In this document: positions 20,881 to 30,387 of the stretch, piece by piece
Layout of the letters: each line of letters starts with the position of its first letter
How positions within the stretch are numbered: position 1 is the first letter of the stretch
The notes under the pieces: generated by a model
Database searches by the model: none
What the model saw: only the letters and a program-made list of their open reading frames with translations
Told to the model about the DNA's origin: nothing
Program-made: the position numbers and the translations under genes
Source: Paulinella micropora
Lineage: Eukaryota > Cercozoa > Imbricatea > Euglyphida
Assembly (NCBI GenBank): GCA_009731375.1
Contig: BJOX01000226.1
Location: 648,654 to 712,653, forward strand
Length of the DNA: 64,000 nt
Reading direction: 5' to 3'

Positions 20881-21260
20881 AAAAATTCTAAAAAAATAAC
20901 AATTCTTCCAGCTAGCAGGTCAGTCTCAATACTGCCATTGTCCGTTTTAAGCACTCTAAAACTGTATTGCCCGTCGGTCCAATTAATAATCCCCAAGTTG
21001 TAGCTGAGATTGGAAATGTTTGCGGTGTTGCTATCAGCGAATGTGCCAATGATTCCAATTCGGTCCATATGAAGAATTTTTGTTTTCGTTTCAGTCATAT
21101 CATTCATATAGTGGATATACTTAACATTCATTCTAGTTGGGGTAAAGTTCAATTTAATGGTTTTGTCAAATGTTTTGCTACCGCCCGCAAAATCATTACT
21201 CAGAAAAATAATCTTTTGGAATTTATAGTCCATCGTGATGCCCTCTATACTAATGCTCAT
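20874..21260 (-). CDS. small conserved structural-block protein, unknown
   Basis: About 128 residues, strongly conserved with C (46288-46674). Shared stretches are FTPTRMNVKYIHYMN, KTKILHMDRIGIIGTFADS and LLAGRIVIFLEFLA. The beta-strand-rich pattern suggests a single small beta-sandwich, perhaps a capsid accessory. No motif allows a name. The start is uncertain: MSISIEG at 21260 and MDYKF at 21233 are both possible. The first is preferred because MSxSIEG recurs in C, although the overlap with the divergent Cys-rich gene could also explain that. Confidence 0.68.
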   Translation of the reverse strand: MSISIEGITMDYKFQKIIFLSNDFAGGSKTFDKTIKLNFTPTRMNVKYIHYMNDMTETKTKILHMDRIGIIGTFADSNTANISNLSYNLGIINWTDGQYSFRVLKTDNGSIETDLLAGRIVIFLEFLA

Positions 21261-21501
21261 AAACTTTTTATTAATCAATATTTCTGCTCGGACTGCTTGT
21301 GATTTCTATTCACGGGTCAGTGATAAAAAAAATGAAAGTTGTGTGTGGTGTATTCAAAAAGGAATAGAAACAAAATTTAAATGTGTGTATAAACCTTTTA
21401 GTGATTGGTGTGTTAGTTTTGATGAAGCCATTCCGCTAATCTGCTCAAATGATGCTTCTTGGTATAAAACTCAACTATATGAATGTTCATTTCTTACTTG
21501 A
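21238..21501 (+). CDS. Cys-rich small secreted protein, PSI-like, divergent overlapping gene
   Basis: An 87-residue protein on the strand opposite to its neighbours. The N-terminus (MPSILMLINFLLINISA) is a typical signal peptide. Regularly spaced cysteines follow: ACDFYS, ESCVWCIQKG, KCVYKP, DWCVSFDEA, ICSNDASW, YECSF. The C-x2-C...WC arrangement resembles a PSI/plexin-type mini-domain. Element C keeps the same gene (46068-46313, minus strand) with the same cysteines, so it is under selection. Its ATG lies next to the start of the divergent gene, and its 3' end overlaps the membrane-protein gene by 15 bases. A secreted or virion-surface role is inferred. Confidence 0.7.
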   Translation: MPSILMLINFLLINISARTACDFYSRVSDKKNESCVWCIQKGIETKFKCVYKPFSDWCVSFDEAIPLICSNDASWYKTQLYECSFLT

Positions 21502-21834
21502 AGATGGGCTAGGAAGGCAGATACCGATAAGTAAGGTCAAAATACCCACATAAGTGTTAGCAACCTCGCACGGTAAGTTCTTTTCAGACAACCTCACGAT
21601 ACAAAGGGTAATAATGGCGATAATGATACCCATTTGAAATAAGTATTTAATAAGTCGGCTGTCTGTCGGTCTGTTTTTTATACAACAACAATTCCAGTTG
21701 TCTTCCAATTCGTGCTCTACTTTTCTTTCCTCATTCTTCAACGAAATATCCAAAACACGGTTCTTCAACTCTGGTGTTAGTTCGCCATCTGCCATATCAA
21801 TGAGTGGAGGTGGAGGGTGTAATCTAGGGGGCAT
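21487..21834 (-). CDS. two-helix membrane protein
   Basis: Protein of 115 residues with a Pro-rich N-terminus (MPPRLHPPPPLID), an acidic helix (LTPELKNRVLDISL), a CCC motif, then two hydrophobic segments: LFQMGIIIAIITLCIV (about 66-82) and YVGILTLLIGICLP (about 94-108). Almost the same sequence is found in C (45686-46024). It is probably a viral membrane protein, either an internal membrane component or an entry/exit factor. It lies between the fibre gene and the Cys-rich gene. Confidence 0.75.
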   Translation of the reverse strand: MPPRLHPPPPLIDMADGELTPELKNRVLDISLKNEERKVEHELEDNWNCCCIKNRPTDSRLIKYLFQMGIIIAIITLCIVRLSEKNLPCEVANTYVGILTLLIGICLPSPSSSKK

Positions 21835-21856
21835 TGTTATTACGGATTTGGTTTTT

Positions 21857-24800
21857 TTAATCGGCTATATCATTAGTTAGATTATTATTTTGCTTTTCTA
21901 AATAAATCACCTTTTCCGCCATGTGTTGAAAAGCACTAACCAGTATTGGTATGAAGTCCGTGTATGATATACCTTCAAAGTTTCCATCCCCATCATCCGC
22001 TTTTATTCCACTTTCAGATACAAATTCAGGAAATATTTTTTTAACTTCATCGGCAATAAATCCGTGGTTCTTTTTCTGTTTCTTTTCGTCTGATTTCAAA
22101 TAATATGAACAGCAATTTATTTTCATCAGTTTATCGCAACAATCCCCGCAGTCAAGTGTTTTAATATCTGATTTTAATCTCCTATCTGAACCAGAAGACC
22201 AAACATTCGCTCCTGCTGTCATATAAACATATCCTGTATTGTTTTCACCATTTGACAATGAAATTGACCAAGCGTGTAATAATCCACCTGTATTCATTAC
22301 CACCGCATAACCTGATGCGTCTCCTGCTTTCATAAATATTTGTGGGTTGGTGGTATTTTGTGGTCTTTTTCTTAATGTTAAAAATCCGCTGGATGCTGTC
22401 GTCATGCTTGTATCACTCTGAGCATAGATTACACCAGTCCCCCTCGCATAAAAATTTAAATCTTGGTTTGTAATGCTTCCCGTAGCATATATTGAATTAT
22501 AGCCAAAACCAACTCCCTGCGTCCCGTTGCTGTGTCTGAATTCAACACCGCCAGAAGATTGACCAAGATTGCCTGTGACATATAACCCGACTGGTGAAGC
22601 ATGAGACCCACTTCTTGCTTCTCCCCTTATGTCCGCCGTGCTATTAACAACAGATATACCCGCATTTGCTGTTATTGCCTTTGAAGCAGTGATTGCTGTG
22701 TTGTTAATTCTAAATAATTCATTTGTAGCACCATAGTAAAATACATGGCTATCCGTTGAGGCATTAACATTATAAATCAATATATTACTAGCAATACCAA
22801 ATCCATAAAATCCAGTTGTTGATGGTGTTCCACTATCATACAAAACCAGTTTATTATTAGCAACAGCACTTCTATCTATGAAAACACTTTTTCCAGCACC
22901 TACTACTATATTGTCGCTTGTTGTTAATGTGGTTGTTGATATACCAGCACTAGCCGTTAGTAAGCCCGTTGTGCTACTGATGGTCATTGCTACATTAAAC
23001 GATACATTATTCCCCACCGTTGCTCCTGATTTGTAATAGAAAATAAGATTAGTGCTTTTTTGTATTAAAAAGTTAGATGTCGCAGAAGATGATTTCCATA
23101 CCCCTCCCGACACATAAGCATCAAAACCTAAATTAATATCATTATGGGCATAATTCCACATTTGAAAAACTGGATAGCCATCTGCTGTTGTTATTACCTG
23201 TATATGGAGCCCCGCGGGGTCGCTCGCAGTTCCATATAACTCTAAACCTGCTGTTGTTCCTATTCCTTTCGTTGTATTACCTATAATTATTGGCTTGCCT
23301 AGTGCTGTTGTCATTTTGTCGCTCGTTGTTAATGTGGTTGTAGTCATACCAGCAGTTGCCGTTAATGTTGTTCCCGTTATTGTTCCGCCATTTGTTATGT
23401 TGTTTGAGTTCATATCTAAGGCACCATAAAAACGCATACCGCCAGCATTGTTAAAACGGACAATGTCAGACGAAGCACTTTTATTATCCAAAAGTTTTGA
23501 AATATAAAGACATGCTCCTTTTACATCAAATGCTACATTCGTGAATACATAATCTCTTTGGTTCGCGGTTCCACTTGTAGCAGTATTTAAAGTAAATAAG
23601 AAATACTGATAATCGCCTGATGTCTGCGAAAAGAATATATCTCCTCCATTTTGGTTTAATATCCTCGCCCCATCATATGTTATATTTCCACCATTAATGA
23701 TATCCACATTATTAAAATCGGCTTGGCTTAACAAATTCAGTGCTCTTACATCATTTCTTGTTCCATTAAATATCTTAATTCCTGTTATGGTTTGGTCTCC
23801 TGTTAGTTTTACATTTTGCCCGTCCAATGTGTCCGCATACCCTTTTGTCGCTCCGTCCGTCGCTAACGTCGGAGTTCCAAGGTTGGCTATTTTGCTACTA
23901 TTACAATCTAGCCCCGAAGCATTTACCCAACCGACGATTGCCCCATCAATAATAAAACTTATTTTTTTGGCATTTATTTCAAAGTTATAATTTACGCCCG
24001 TGCCCATATCAAGGCATCCGATAGTTCCTATATTGGCTGTGGAGTTAAAAACCACGAATGCTCCCTTTGTTGTCGCATTCGTTGAATTTCCTGTTATTTC
24101 AAGGGCACTGCTAAATGTCTTAATTCCTGCTATGGTTTGGTTTCCTGTTAGTTTCACATTTTGCCCGTCTTTTGTATCAACATAACTTTTGTTTGCTCCG
24201 TCCGTTGTTGCTGATGGTGTGGCTAAGTTTGTTATTTTGTTGTTATTCAAAGATAGTGTAGTGCCAGTTGCGGTTATAATTAAAGTATTACCCGAATATA
24301 ACTCAACATACGAACCCGTTATTTGTATCGGATACCAAGTCGCTGTTGCTATTTTTTGTGCGGCAATCATTCCTATATTTGTCGCCGTATCAAAGGCAAC
24401 ACCGATACCATCAAACGCGGTTGGAGCTGTGGCGCCCCGCACTTCTATTGTTGAAGTAAATTTTTTATTTCCTGCTATGGTTTGGTCTCCCGTTAGTTTA
24501 ACGACTGCGGTATCAAGGGCAGAAACATCAATACCATCAACATTACCAACATTTGTAATAGCAAAACCACCCATATTTAAACTACCCGTCATAGCCACTG
24601 TGCCGTCCTTGGCCAGTTTAGTATCAGTGTAAGCCTTCGTTGAAGCATCGGTGTCATAGAATGGTGCTGGAAGTCCGCTAATTGCTGTTGTGCCACTAAA
24701 ATTTAAAACATTGCCAGTCAATGTTATTCCACTCCCCGTTGTAGAAGCAAGAAGTATGGAAGAACCAACAATGCTTAGTGGATATCCCGTTGCTCCACCT

Positions 24801-25581
24801 ACCTCCGACGAATAAATAGAACCCATATTATTGTTGTAATTGAAGAATAACTTACCCGTGTTTAATGGATTTGAATCTTTTACACCCAAATAAGTAGTAA
24901 ATATTTTGTTTCCTGTTATTGTTTGGTCTCCTGTTAATTTAACGACTGCGGTGTCAAGAGCCGAAACATCAATACCATCAACATTACCGACATTTGTTAT
25001 GTTAAATCCACCCATATTTAAATTTCCAAACATCATAGCGAGACCATCCAATCTAAGAAAAGGTGAAGCAACATTTCTCCATTGTCCTGTGCTATAAATG
25101 AGCAGTTGGTTATCGGCGGGGGTGCCTGTTATGACTACATCACTAAAGCATCTATTGATTTAGTTGCTATTCTTGTGTCAAAATCTGTATTAACCCTTGC
25201 TGTGGTGTAGTATAAGTTAGTTCCTTCGGTTAAGTTGGTTGTGCTCTTTGTTGCTAATTGAGTGTCAAACCTAGCATTAGTATAATATAAATTAGTGCCT
25301 TCGGCTAGGTTAGTGGTTGATTTAGTGGTTAGTCGCGCGTCAAACCTACCATCAGTATAGTATAGATTAGTGCCTTCTTTTAAGTCAGTCGTTGATTTTA
25401 AAGCCAACCTCGCATCAAATCGTCCGTCAGTATAATACAGATTTACGGGGTCAGCATCTTCTGGCACCCTATCTGTGTATAAGCCCACTATGTTTGTGTT
25501 CGTTAAATCAAGGTTGGCTATATCTAGTGAGTCCACCGCAATTTCAGACAAGCCTAAGAGCGATTTATATTGACTACCCAT
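21857..25581 (-). pseudogene. long fibre protein with C-terminal intramolecular chaperone (one frameshift)
   Basis: Phage-tail-fibre-like protein of about 1,240 residues. The N-terminal 150 residues (25581-25135) hold a 25-residue repeat built around EGTNLYYTDGRFDARL, four copies. After a frame break near 25060-25135 the shaft has many copies of the patterns KLTGDQTITGIKIF and ATKGYADTLDGQNV, plus LTTSDxxV repeats. The C-terminus is a peptidase S74-type chaperone: SDRRLKSDIKTLD, then HGFIADEVKKIFPEFV and YTDFIPILVSAF, ending in a coiled coil. In phage endosialidases this domain trimerises the fibre and cuts itself off. The gene would encode a vertex spike for host binding, like the adenovirus fibre. 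C has a homologue at 41660-45634 with different shaft sections. Confidence 0.85.
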
Positions 25582-25582
25582 T

Positions 25583-25641
25583 GGACCTTTTGAAAAAGCT
25601 TCACCAAATCCTGTGGAGGTGCGGAGGCGGAGTCTCTGCTA
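25583..25641 (-). repeat. start-codon repeat, copy 2
   Basis: Plus strand: ggaccttttgaaaaagcttc, accaaatcctgtggaggtgc and ggaggcggagtctctgct. It is placed between the fibre ATG (minus) and the divergent charged-protein gene (plus). Confidence 0.8.
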
Positions 25642-25708
25642 TATAAATTGGATAATAATTAATCCGAATAAAAATTATTTTTGGTTAAATATACAACCGA
25701 AACAAACA

Positions 25709-26212
25709 ATGCCAAGAGGTAATAGAGAGATTGCCATAAAGAACCTTGAAAAAGCGACTGTAATGAAGAAACAGTATGCTAGGCAGAGAAAGATTGAACG
25801 GGCGAGGGAATTACTAGCGGAGGAAGAGGCTAAGAATGTAAAAGAAATGACCAATGACGAAAAGATGGACCACATTACTAAGAAGCAGTTGGCAAAGGAT
25901 ATGATTGATGGAAGAGACGGTGAGATAAGTGAGGAAAGTAGTTCGGACGATGAAGTAGAACACGACTTTGTAGATATCGTCGCCCAACGGGTTGCGGGTA
26001 TGAAATTGAAGACTAAACAGAAGAAGGTGAAGAAAGTGGTAAAAAAGAAAGTGGAAGAGGAGAGCGAGGACGAAAGCGAAAGTGAGGAAGAGGAAGAGCC
26101 TAAGAAAGGAGGTAAGAAATCCAGCCGTGTTAGTGTCAATGTTTATAACCAACAACCCGAGAAACCAAAAAAAGAAAGTAATGATACATCTAAAATTTTT
26201 CTTAAATTCTAA
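25709..26212 (+). CDS. highly charged coiled-coil protein
   Basis: Protein of 167 residues starting MPRGNREIAIKNLEKA. The first 70 residues are Lys/Arg/Glu-rich helix, followed by a Ser/Asp/Glu-rich stretch (ISEESSSDDEVEHDF), the conserved VDIVAQRVAGMKLKTKQK, then alternating Lys and Glu runs. It ends NDTSKIFLKF. The C copy (41058-41577) keeps both ends but has one frame break. No catalytic motif; it may bind nucleic acid or serve as scaffold. It stops 8 bases before the integrase ATG and may be cotranscribed with it. Confidence 0.65.
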   Translation: MPRGNREIAIKNLEKATVMKKQYARQRKIERARELLAEEEAKNVKEMTNDEKMDHITKKQLAKDMIDGRDGEISEESSSDDEVEHDFVDIVAQRVAGMKLKTKQKKVKKVVKKKVEEESEDESESEEEEEPKKGGKKSSRVSVNVYNQQPEKPKKESNDTSKIFLKF

Positions 26213-26220
26213 TATATACT

Positions 26221-27239
26221 ATGGATAATAAACATACAGCTATCGCTGTAGGCGATACACAAAACAATACAGAAAATAAAAATGAAGTAGTGGAAAACAA
26301 AGAGCAACTTGAAAAACAGAAAATTGAAGAGGCTTCTGAAATACACCACCAATCTAAGACCCCTAAAAATGGAATACTATACTATCCCCTGAGCCAGAAC
26401 CATTAAACCAAGTGTTTATTGACCTTATGGATATGTCTAAAATAGCTACTAAGAAAGGAAACAAAAACTACAATTTTGGTTTAGTGATGATTGATGTTTA
26501 TTCTCGTTGTGGTTGGATTAAACCAATCAAAAATAAAACAACTAGTGAAGTATTAGAAGGATTAAAAAAAATGCCCAAACCTAAAAGGATTACGTCCGAC
26601 AACGGCAGTGAATATAAAGGGCAAGTCGCTGAATACTTCAAAGAGAATGGAATTCAACATACAACTAACGAAGTTGGCGACCACCGAACTATGGGAATAG
26701 TAGATAGATTTATTAGAACAATAAGAAATGATTAAAATTTTATGTGGGAAGTTAATGATGATTTTGTTTGGGTTCCTTACATTTATGAAATTGTTGATAA
26801 TTATAATAACACATACCATAATACAATAAAAGCCACACCTATGGAAGTCTATGAGGGCAAAAAGAAAAATGATCAAGAAATATATAGAGCCAGTATTATT
26901 AATAAATTTCCTAAGGGCTCAACCGTTAGAAAAGAACTAGAAAGAACGGTTTTTAGTAAAGGCGATGTTCAGTACTCAAAGAAAGTATATACAGTAAAAG
27001 GCCGGAAAGGCTTTAAGTTAATACTTGGTGAAAACGAACTAGTCAGTCCTCAACAATTATTAAAGTCCAAAATGAACGAACAGGAACCGGAAGAAGTTAA
27101 ACCTCAACTAGCCGACAAAGTTAAAGAAGTAACTAAACAAAAAAAGACAGGCCACTTATTAAAGTCATTGGATATACAACCTGAAAACATCCTTAGTAGT
27201 GCCCGGATTAAAAAGAAAAAAGAAATGATGGATTTGTAA
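26221..27239 (+). pseudogene. retrovirus-type (rve) integrase, broken
   Basis: Polinton integrase that would join the element's ends to host DNA and make the 6-bp duplication. The acidic N-terminus (26221-26406) lacks an obvious HHCC zinc motif. After a frame break near 26380 the core reads VMIDVYSRCGWIKP (first Asp) and RITSDNGSEYKG (second Asp). GDHRTMGIVDRFIRTIR follows, where the usual catalytic Glu of ..VER.. is Asp. A stop at 26733-26735 interrupts, and the C-terminal SH3-like DNA-binding part follows (YTVKGRKGFKLILGENELVS). The ATG follows taatatatact. The C copy has the same D-D-D arrangement. Confidence 0.85.
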
Positions 27240-27352
27240 CCAAAAACTAAGTCAAGTTAATACATATATCCCTGTAGGTGATATTGAAACTAGAATAAGC
27301 AAATTAATATTTTTTTAATGCTACCAAGATAAGCAAAGAAGAACTTTTTTCC

Positions 27353-27904
27353 TTAATTAACTTTAGCTGGAAGTATTTTCGCAATCTGTGTAACATCATA
27401 CACTTTTGGAATATTGCCCAAGGTAGGTGAAAAAAATTTGTCTCCATGCTTGAGAAACACTACCCAAACAAGGTCTCCTTTTGAAACACTTTTGAGTGTG
27501 CTACGTGCTCCCATGCCTGTAATTACAGCATCACCAGCCTTCCTTTCCATGCTGATAAGCATATTTTTCTCATCTCCTCTCAAAAAATACTGATTCTCTG
27601 CTTTCGTCGGTGTAAATTTTTTTGTTTTTTCAGTAACAGTCAGAGTAGCCATCCCTGCTGTCACTGTTGCAAGTTTCTGTTCAGCCTACACAATTATAAA
27701 TGAGAACAAACAATAATAGAAATAATAATTACTTTTTCTTCACCAGCAGGTGCCTGTGCAGGTGCAACAGGCTCCTACAATACACAACAAGTGAGCAGAG
27801 CTTCACAACACTACGTTTGTTATAGCAACAAAAAAAAGGAAAAAAGAGATAATTACCTGAGGAGTTGCTGGTGCTGGCTCTTCTTCCTTCTTCTTAGGGG
27901 GCAT
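27353..27904 (-). CDS. spliced gene of unknown function inside element A
   Basis: Three exons with GT-AG introns that keep one frame: 27857-27904, 27733-27774 and 27353-27685. Both introns begin gtaatt and end in tag. The 140-residue product has a Lys/Glu/Pro/Ala-rich start (MPPKKKEEEPAPATPQ, EPVAPAQAPAGEEK). A compact basic domain follows, with LRGDEKNMLISMERKAGDA and KGDLVWVVFLKHGDKFF. I do not recognise the family. Introns are unusual for this kind of element and suggest capture from a host. Element C has an unrelated acidic Ala/Pro-rich gene in this place. An upstream tttatgtag could be a 5'-UTR acceptor. Confidence 0.62.
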
Positions 27905-27910
27905 CGCCAC

Positions 27911-27949
27911 CTACATAAACACACAGAGGGACAATATGTGTTTATGTAG
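27911..27949. repeat. perfect 13-bp hairpin upstream of the spliced gene
   Basis: ctacataaacaca (27911-27923) and tgtgtttatgtag (27937-27949) are perfect inverted repeats around a 13-nt loop, seven bases 5' of the ATG of the minus-strand gene. Could be an operator, a transcript hairpin or a small inserted element. Confidence 0.75.
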
Positions 27950-27994
27950 GGGTAGTTTAATGTCTTGCCCAGGACTTTATATAGTCAGCTATTT

Positions 27995-28468
27995 TTACCC
28001 CTCAACCCTATTTCTGTATTTATTATATTTATCCAAAACCTCATCAAAGCTATCTCCTTTACATATCAACTCCCTCGCATACTCCTCCTCTCTAAAACTC
28101 AATGGTTGCTTCCTAGCTAGCAACCAACTATCCAACAACCTCTCCTCTTTCTTTCTTCTTTCTTCTTCTCTCTTTCTCTTTCTTTTCATTTTATCTTTAT
28201 TTTTCTTCTTGTTCTTCTCTTCTTCTATCTCAGCTAATCTTTCGTCTATCGCATCCTCTCTCTCTTCAAGCTCTTCTTTTTTCTTAGTTAGTTCTTTTAT
28301 TTTTTCATTTATTAAATCTATTTGATTACTTACTCTCATTTTATCTCTATTTACTTTAGATTCAGCCATCCCAATATAGTATTCATTCCAGTCATTACTA
28401 TCTCGTCTTATGCTTTCAGTATCAGAATTATCAGAATAATTATCAAAGTTATCAAAATTATTAGACAT
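27995..28468 (-). CDS. coiled-coil basic protein (terminal gene), A copy
   Basis: About 157 residues from the ATG at MSNNFDNFDNYSDNSD. The N-terminus is Asn/Asp/Ser-rich, then a long coiled coil (LINEKIKELTKKKEELEERE) and an Arg/Lys/Glu run. The C-terminal motif ERLLDSWLLARKQPLSFREE is followed by ICKGDSFDEVLDKY. Element C carries a diverged relative in the same position next to its TIR (38612-39046), with ERRLMKHWKKQNRG and EKGHSF. The pair defines a family at this end of the element. Function unknown. Confidence 0.6.
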   Translation of the reverse strand: MSNNFDNFDNYSDNSDTESIRRDSNDWNEYYIGMAESKVNRDKMRVSNQIDLINEKIKELTKKKEELEEREDAIDERLAEIEEEKNKKKNKDKMKRKRKREEERRKKEERLLDSWLLARKQPLSFREEEYARELICKGDSFDEVLDKYNKYRNRVEG

Positions 28469-28806
28469 ATATTTATCGCTTTTATATATTTTGTTGAAGG
28501 GTAAAATGGCCTTCTTCCCAGCTTCCAAAAATCAACTGTTTGGGCAGGGAGAAAATCTGTTGGTCTATTTTGCAGTTTTCGTGCAAAACAATATCTGTCA
28601 TCAATGTTTCGGTCACGGGCTCATTTTCCTTTTTATTTATCCGTCGCCATTTCATTTTTCTATCTAACAGCAACTTCAACAAAAAAGAAAGAAAAAAACC
28701 GCAAAACCCTTTATATTTCCTTTTTCGCAAATTGACAGCTGTGACTGTGTTCAATGTTGAGAAAGGCTACGTGTATCATTTTATTAACCGTTTCCACTTT
28801 TTATTA
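28469..28806. other. sub-terminal non-coding segment of element A
   Basis: A+T-rich sequence between the last gene and the right TIR. No secure frame or repeat seen. Confidence 0.45.
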
Positions 28807-28906
28807 CCGTTGCCATTTTGTCCCGTCCGGGCCGGCCGGTGTGTGTCCCTGTGGCGGGGCGGGGTATGTCTTGAAAAAGTGTGCCGAAGTGGCACCCTAT
28901 ACTACT
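28807..28906 (-). repeat. right TIR of element A
   Basis: Perfect inverted copy of 7743-7842, ending ...CT at 28906, followed at once by TATC repeats. Confidence 0.96.
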
Positions 28907-29059
<153 letters not shown>

Positions 29060-29482
29060 TTTAGCAGTTGGACTGACGGCTAGGCAGGGCCGTCTGATTT
29101 TATTAGGAAGTTTTCCACACGAGGAACGTTCTTTACTACTATAGGTATTACTATAGCACACTTATCTTTTTATATAAAATAATGCTATTTTATATAAATT
29201 AGTCTTACTATTAATTTCAATAAAAATATACATAATTTTATCCAAATTCAATATAACAATCATTAAGCCTTAAATAATCTATATTTGAATTTCTCTCAAA
29301 CTCTAAAAAAGATAATTTATCTATCTTTTGCCAAATCAACACTAAGAGACATTAAAACCTGTTTCTTAGTTTTTACTGTGTGCTGAACTTAGTTATCTTT
29401 TTAAAAAAATTAAAAAGTCCTCCCTATTGCGAGTTTGATTAATTAATTTTTTCCATAAATTTTTTACCAGTCTATTTAGACC
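29060..29482. other. A+T-rich DNA between element A and fragment B
   Basis: No gene or repeat recognised. The left boundary of fragment B may lie here but no TIR was found. Confidence 0.4.
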
Positions 29483-29770
29483 AATGACCACCCTCACCAG
29501 ACTATCTGAAAAAATTGGATGACTTTCAATTGAGAAGAACAAGGAATTCTTTTTGTAAGAGATGTCCAACAGATGATTGATAAAGAAATTAAAGCAATTG
29601 AAAAAAGTAGAGAAGGAAAGCCAACCGATGTTTTCCCATTTGGTGAGTATCGCGGGAAGAAGGTTTCTGATATTGCTACCATTAACAAACCATATCTTGA
29701 ATGGGTTATGAAACAGCAGTGGTTTAATAAATTTACATACATTAAAAGTGAAGTAAAAAAATATATTTGA
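29483..29770 (+). pseudogene. ExoX C-terminal-like protein, fragment B copy
   Basis: Starts MTTLTRLSEKIG as in element A, then an in-frame TGA and a TAA/frame break near 29520-29555. The conserved C-terminal part resumes: FPFGEYRGKKVSDIATINKP and YLEWVMKQQW. Confidence 0.7.
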
Positions 29771-29848
29771 TATTTTGTTCTGACTTCGTCATCACAAAAC
29801 ATCGTTTTCTTTTAATGATTTTTTCTTTAAAATTTTTTCAGATGTTTT

Positions 29849-29935
29849 AGAATATAAACGAAGTGTTATAGCAAAATTCGCAGGCGAATTTTTTATAAGC
29901 GAGAGTGCATAGCACGAAGCGCAATTCTAAAATAT
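29849..29935 (+). repeat. palindromic MITE-like repeat, copy 1
   Basis: Inverted copy of 31608-31694. Contains the near-palindrome aaaattcgcaggcgaatttt and a second small one around gtgcatagcac. Confidence 0.78.
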
Positions 29936-29936
29936 C

Positions 29937-30356
29937 ATGACTGACCTGAACACCAAACAAGACTACTTACATGAAATTGAAAAATAGAACAGTGACAGCG
30001 AAATAAAAAAGCTAACAATTAAATAGACTAAACCTGACATTGTTTCTTTCTATGAGCAATACAGGCAGAGGGATGACAATGTTAAAGTGGTTATTCCATT
30101 GGAGACCATAACGGACAACTCCAACGTAGTTGAAGATGCGACCTTCGGTCAGCAAGAAGAAAGCACACCTTTTACAGCGACTGATTTAAAAGAGACTGGA
30201 ATTACCGAAATGAAGGCGAATGTAGGTGAAGAAATAGCGAATGCTACATCTACGGCGACTGCTACAGACGAAGTATGTACAGAAGAAGGATGTATATTAA
30301 GGAAAGCGAGCGATGTTATTCGGGTTGTAAAGGAAAGATACCAAAAAATAAAGTAA
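29937..30356 (+). pseudogene. unknown acidic protein of fragment B, two TAG codons
   Basis: One frame of about 139 codons from ATG (MTDLNTKQDYLHEIEK) to a TAA at 30354, interrupted by TAG near 29985 and 30024 but never shifted. The central part is Glu/Thr-rich; near the end CTEEGCILRKASDVIRVV has two cysteines. No homologue in A or C at this place and no family recognised. The second half alone is open from a GTG at 30087. Confidence 0.45.
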
Positions 30357-30387
30357 AGTAAGTCAAATCATTCATTTTTTTTTTGCT

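Larger units (their letters stand above)
7743..28906. mobile_element. Element A: complete Polinton/Maverick-type provirus, 21.2 kb
   Basis: Bounded by perfect 100-bp TIRs (7743-7842 and 28807-28906) that begin 5'-AGTAGTATAGGG. Flanking hexamers tatatc (7737-7742) and tctatc (28907-28912) differ at one base and may be the 6-bp target duplication, blurred by the microsatellite. Gene content is that of a Polinton: protein-primed PolB, retrovirus-type integrase, packaging ATPase, cysteine protease, and major and minor capsid proteins. It also carries a lipase and a phage-like fibre. Several genes are broken (PolB, ATPase, protease, MCP, fibre, integrase), so this copy is probably a non-autonomous remnant unless the breaks are sequencing errors. 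Confidence 0.93.

Noticed and set aside
24189-24632. 147-residue plus-strand frame opposite the fibre gene
   Set aside because: Lies entirely antisense to the repetitive fibre shaft; open because of the repeats, with no start signal or homologue at the same place in C.
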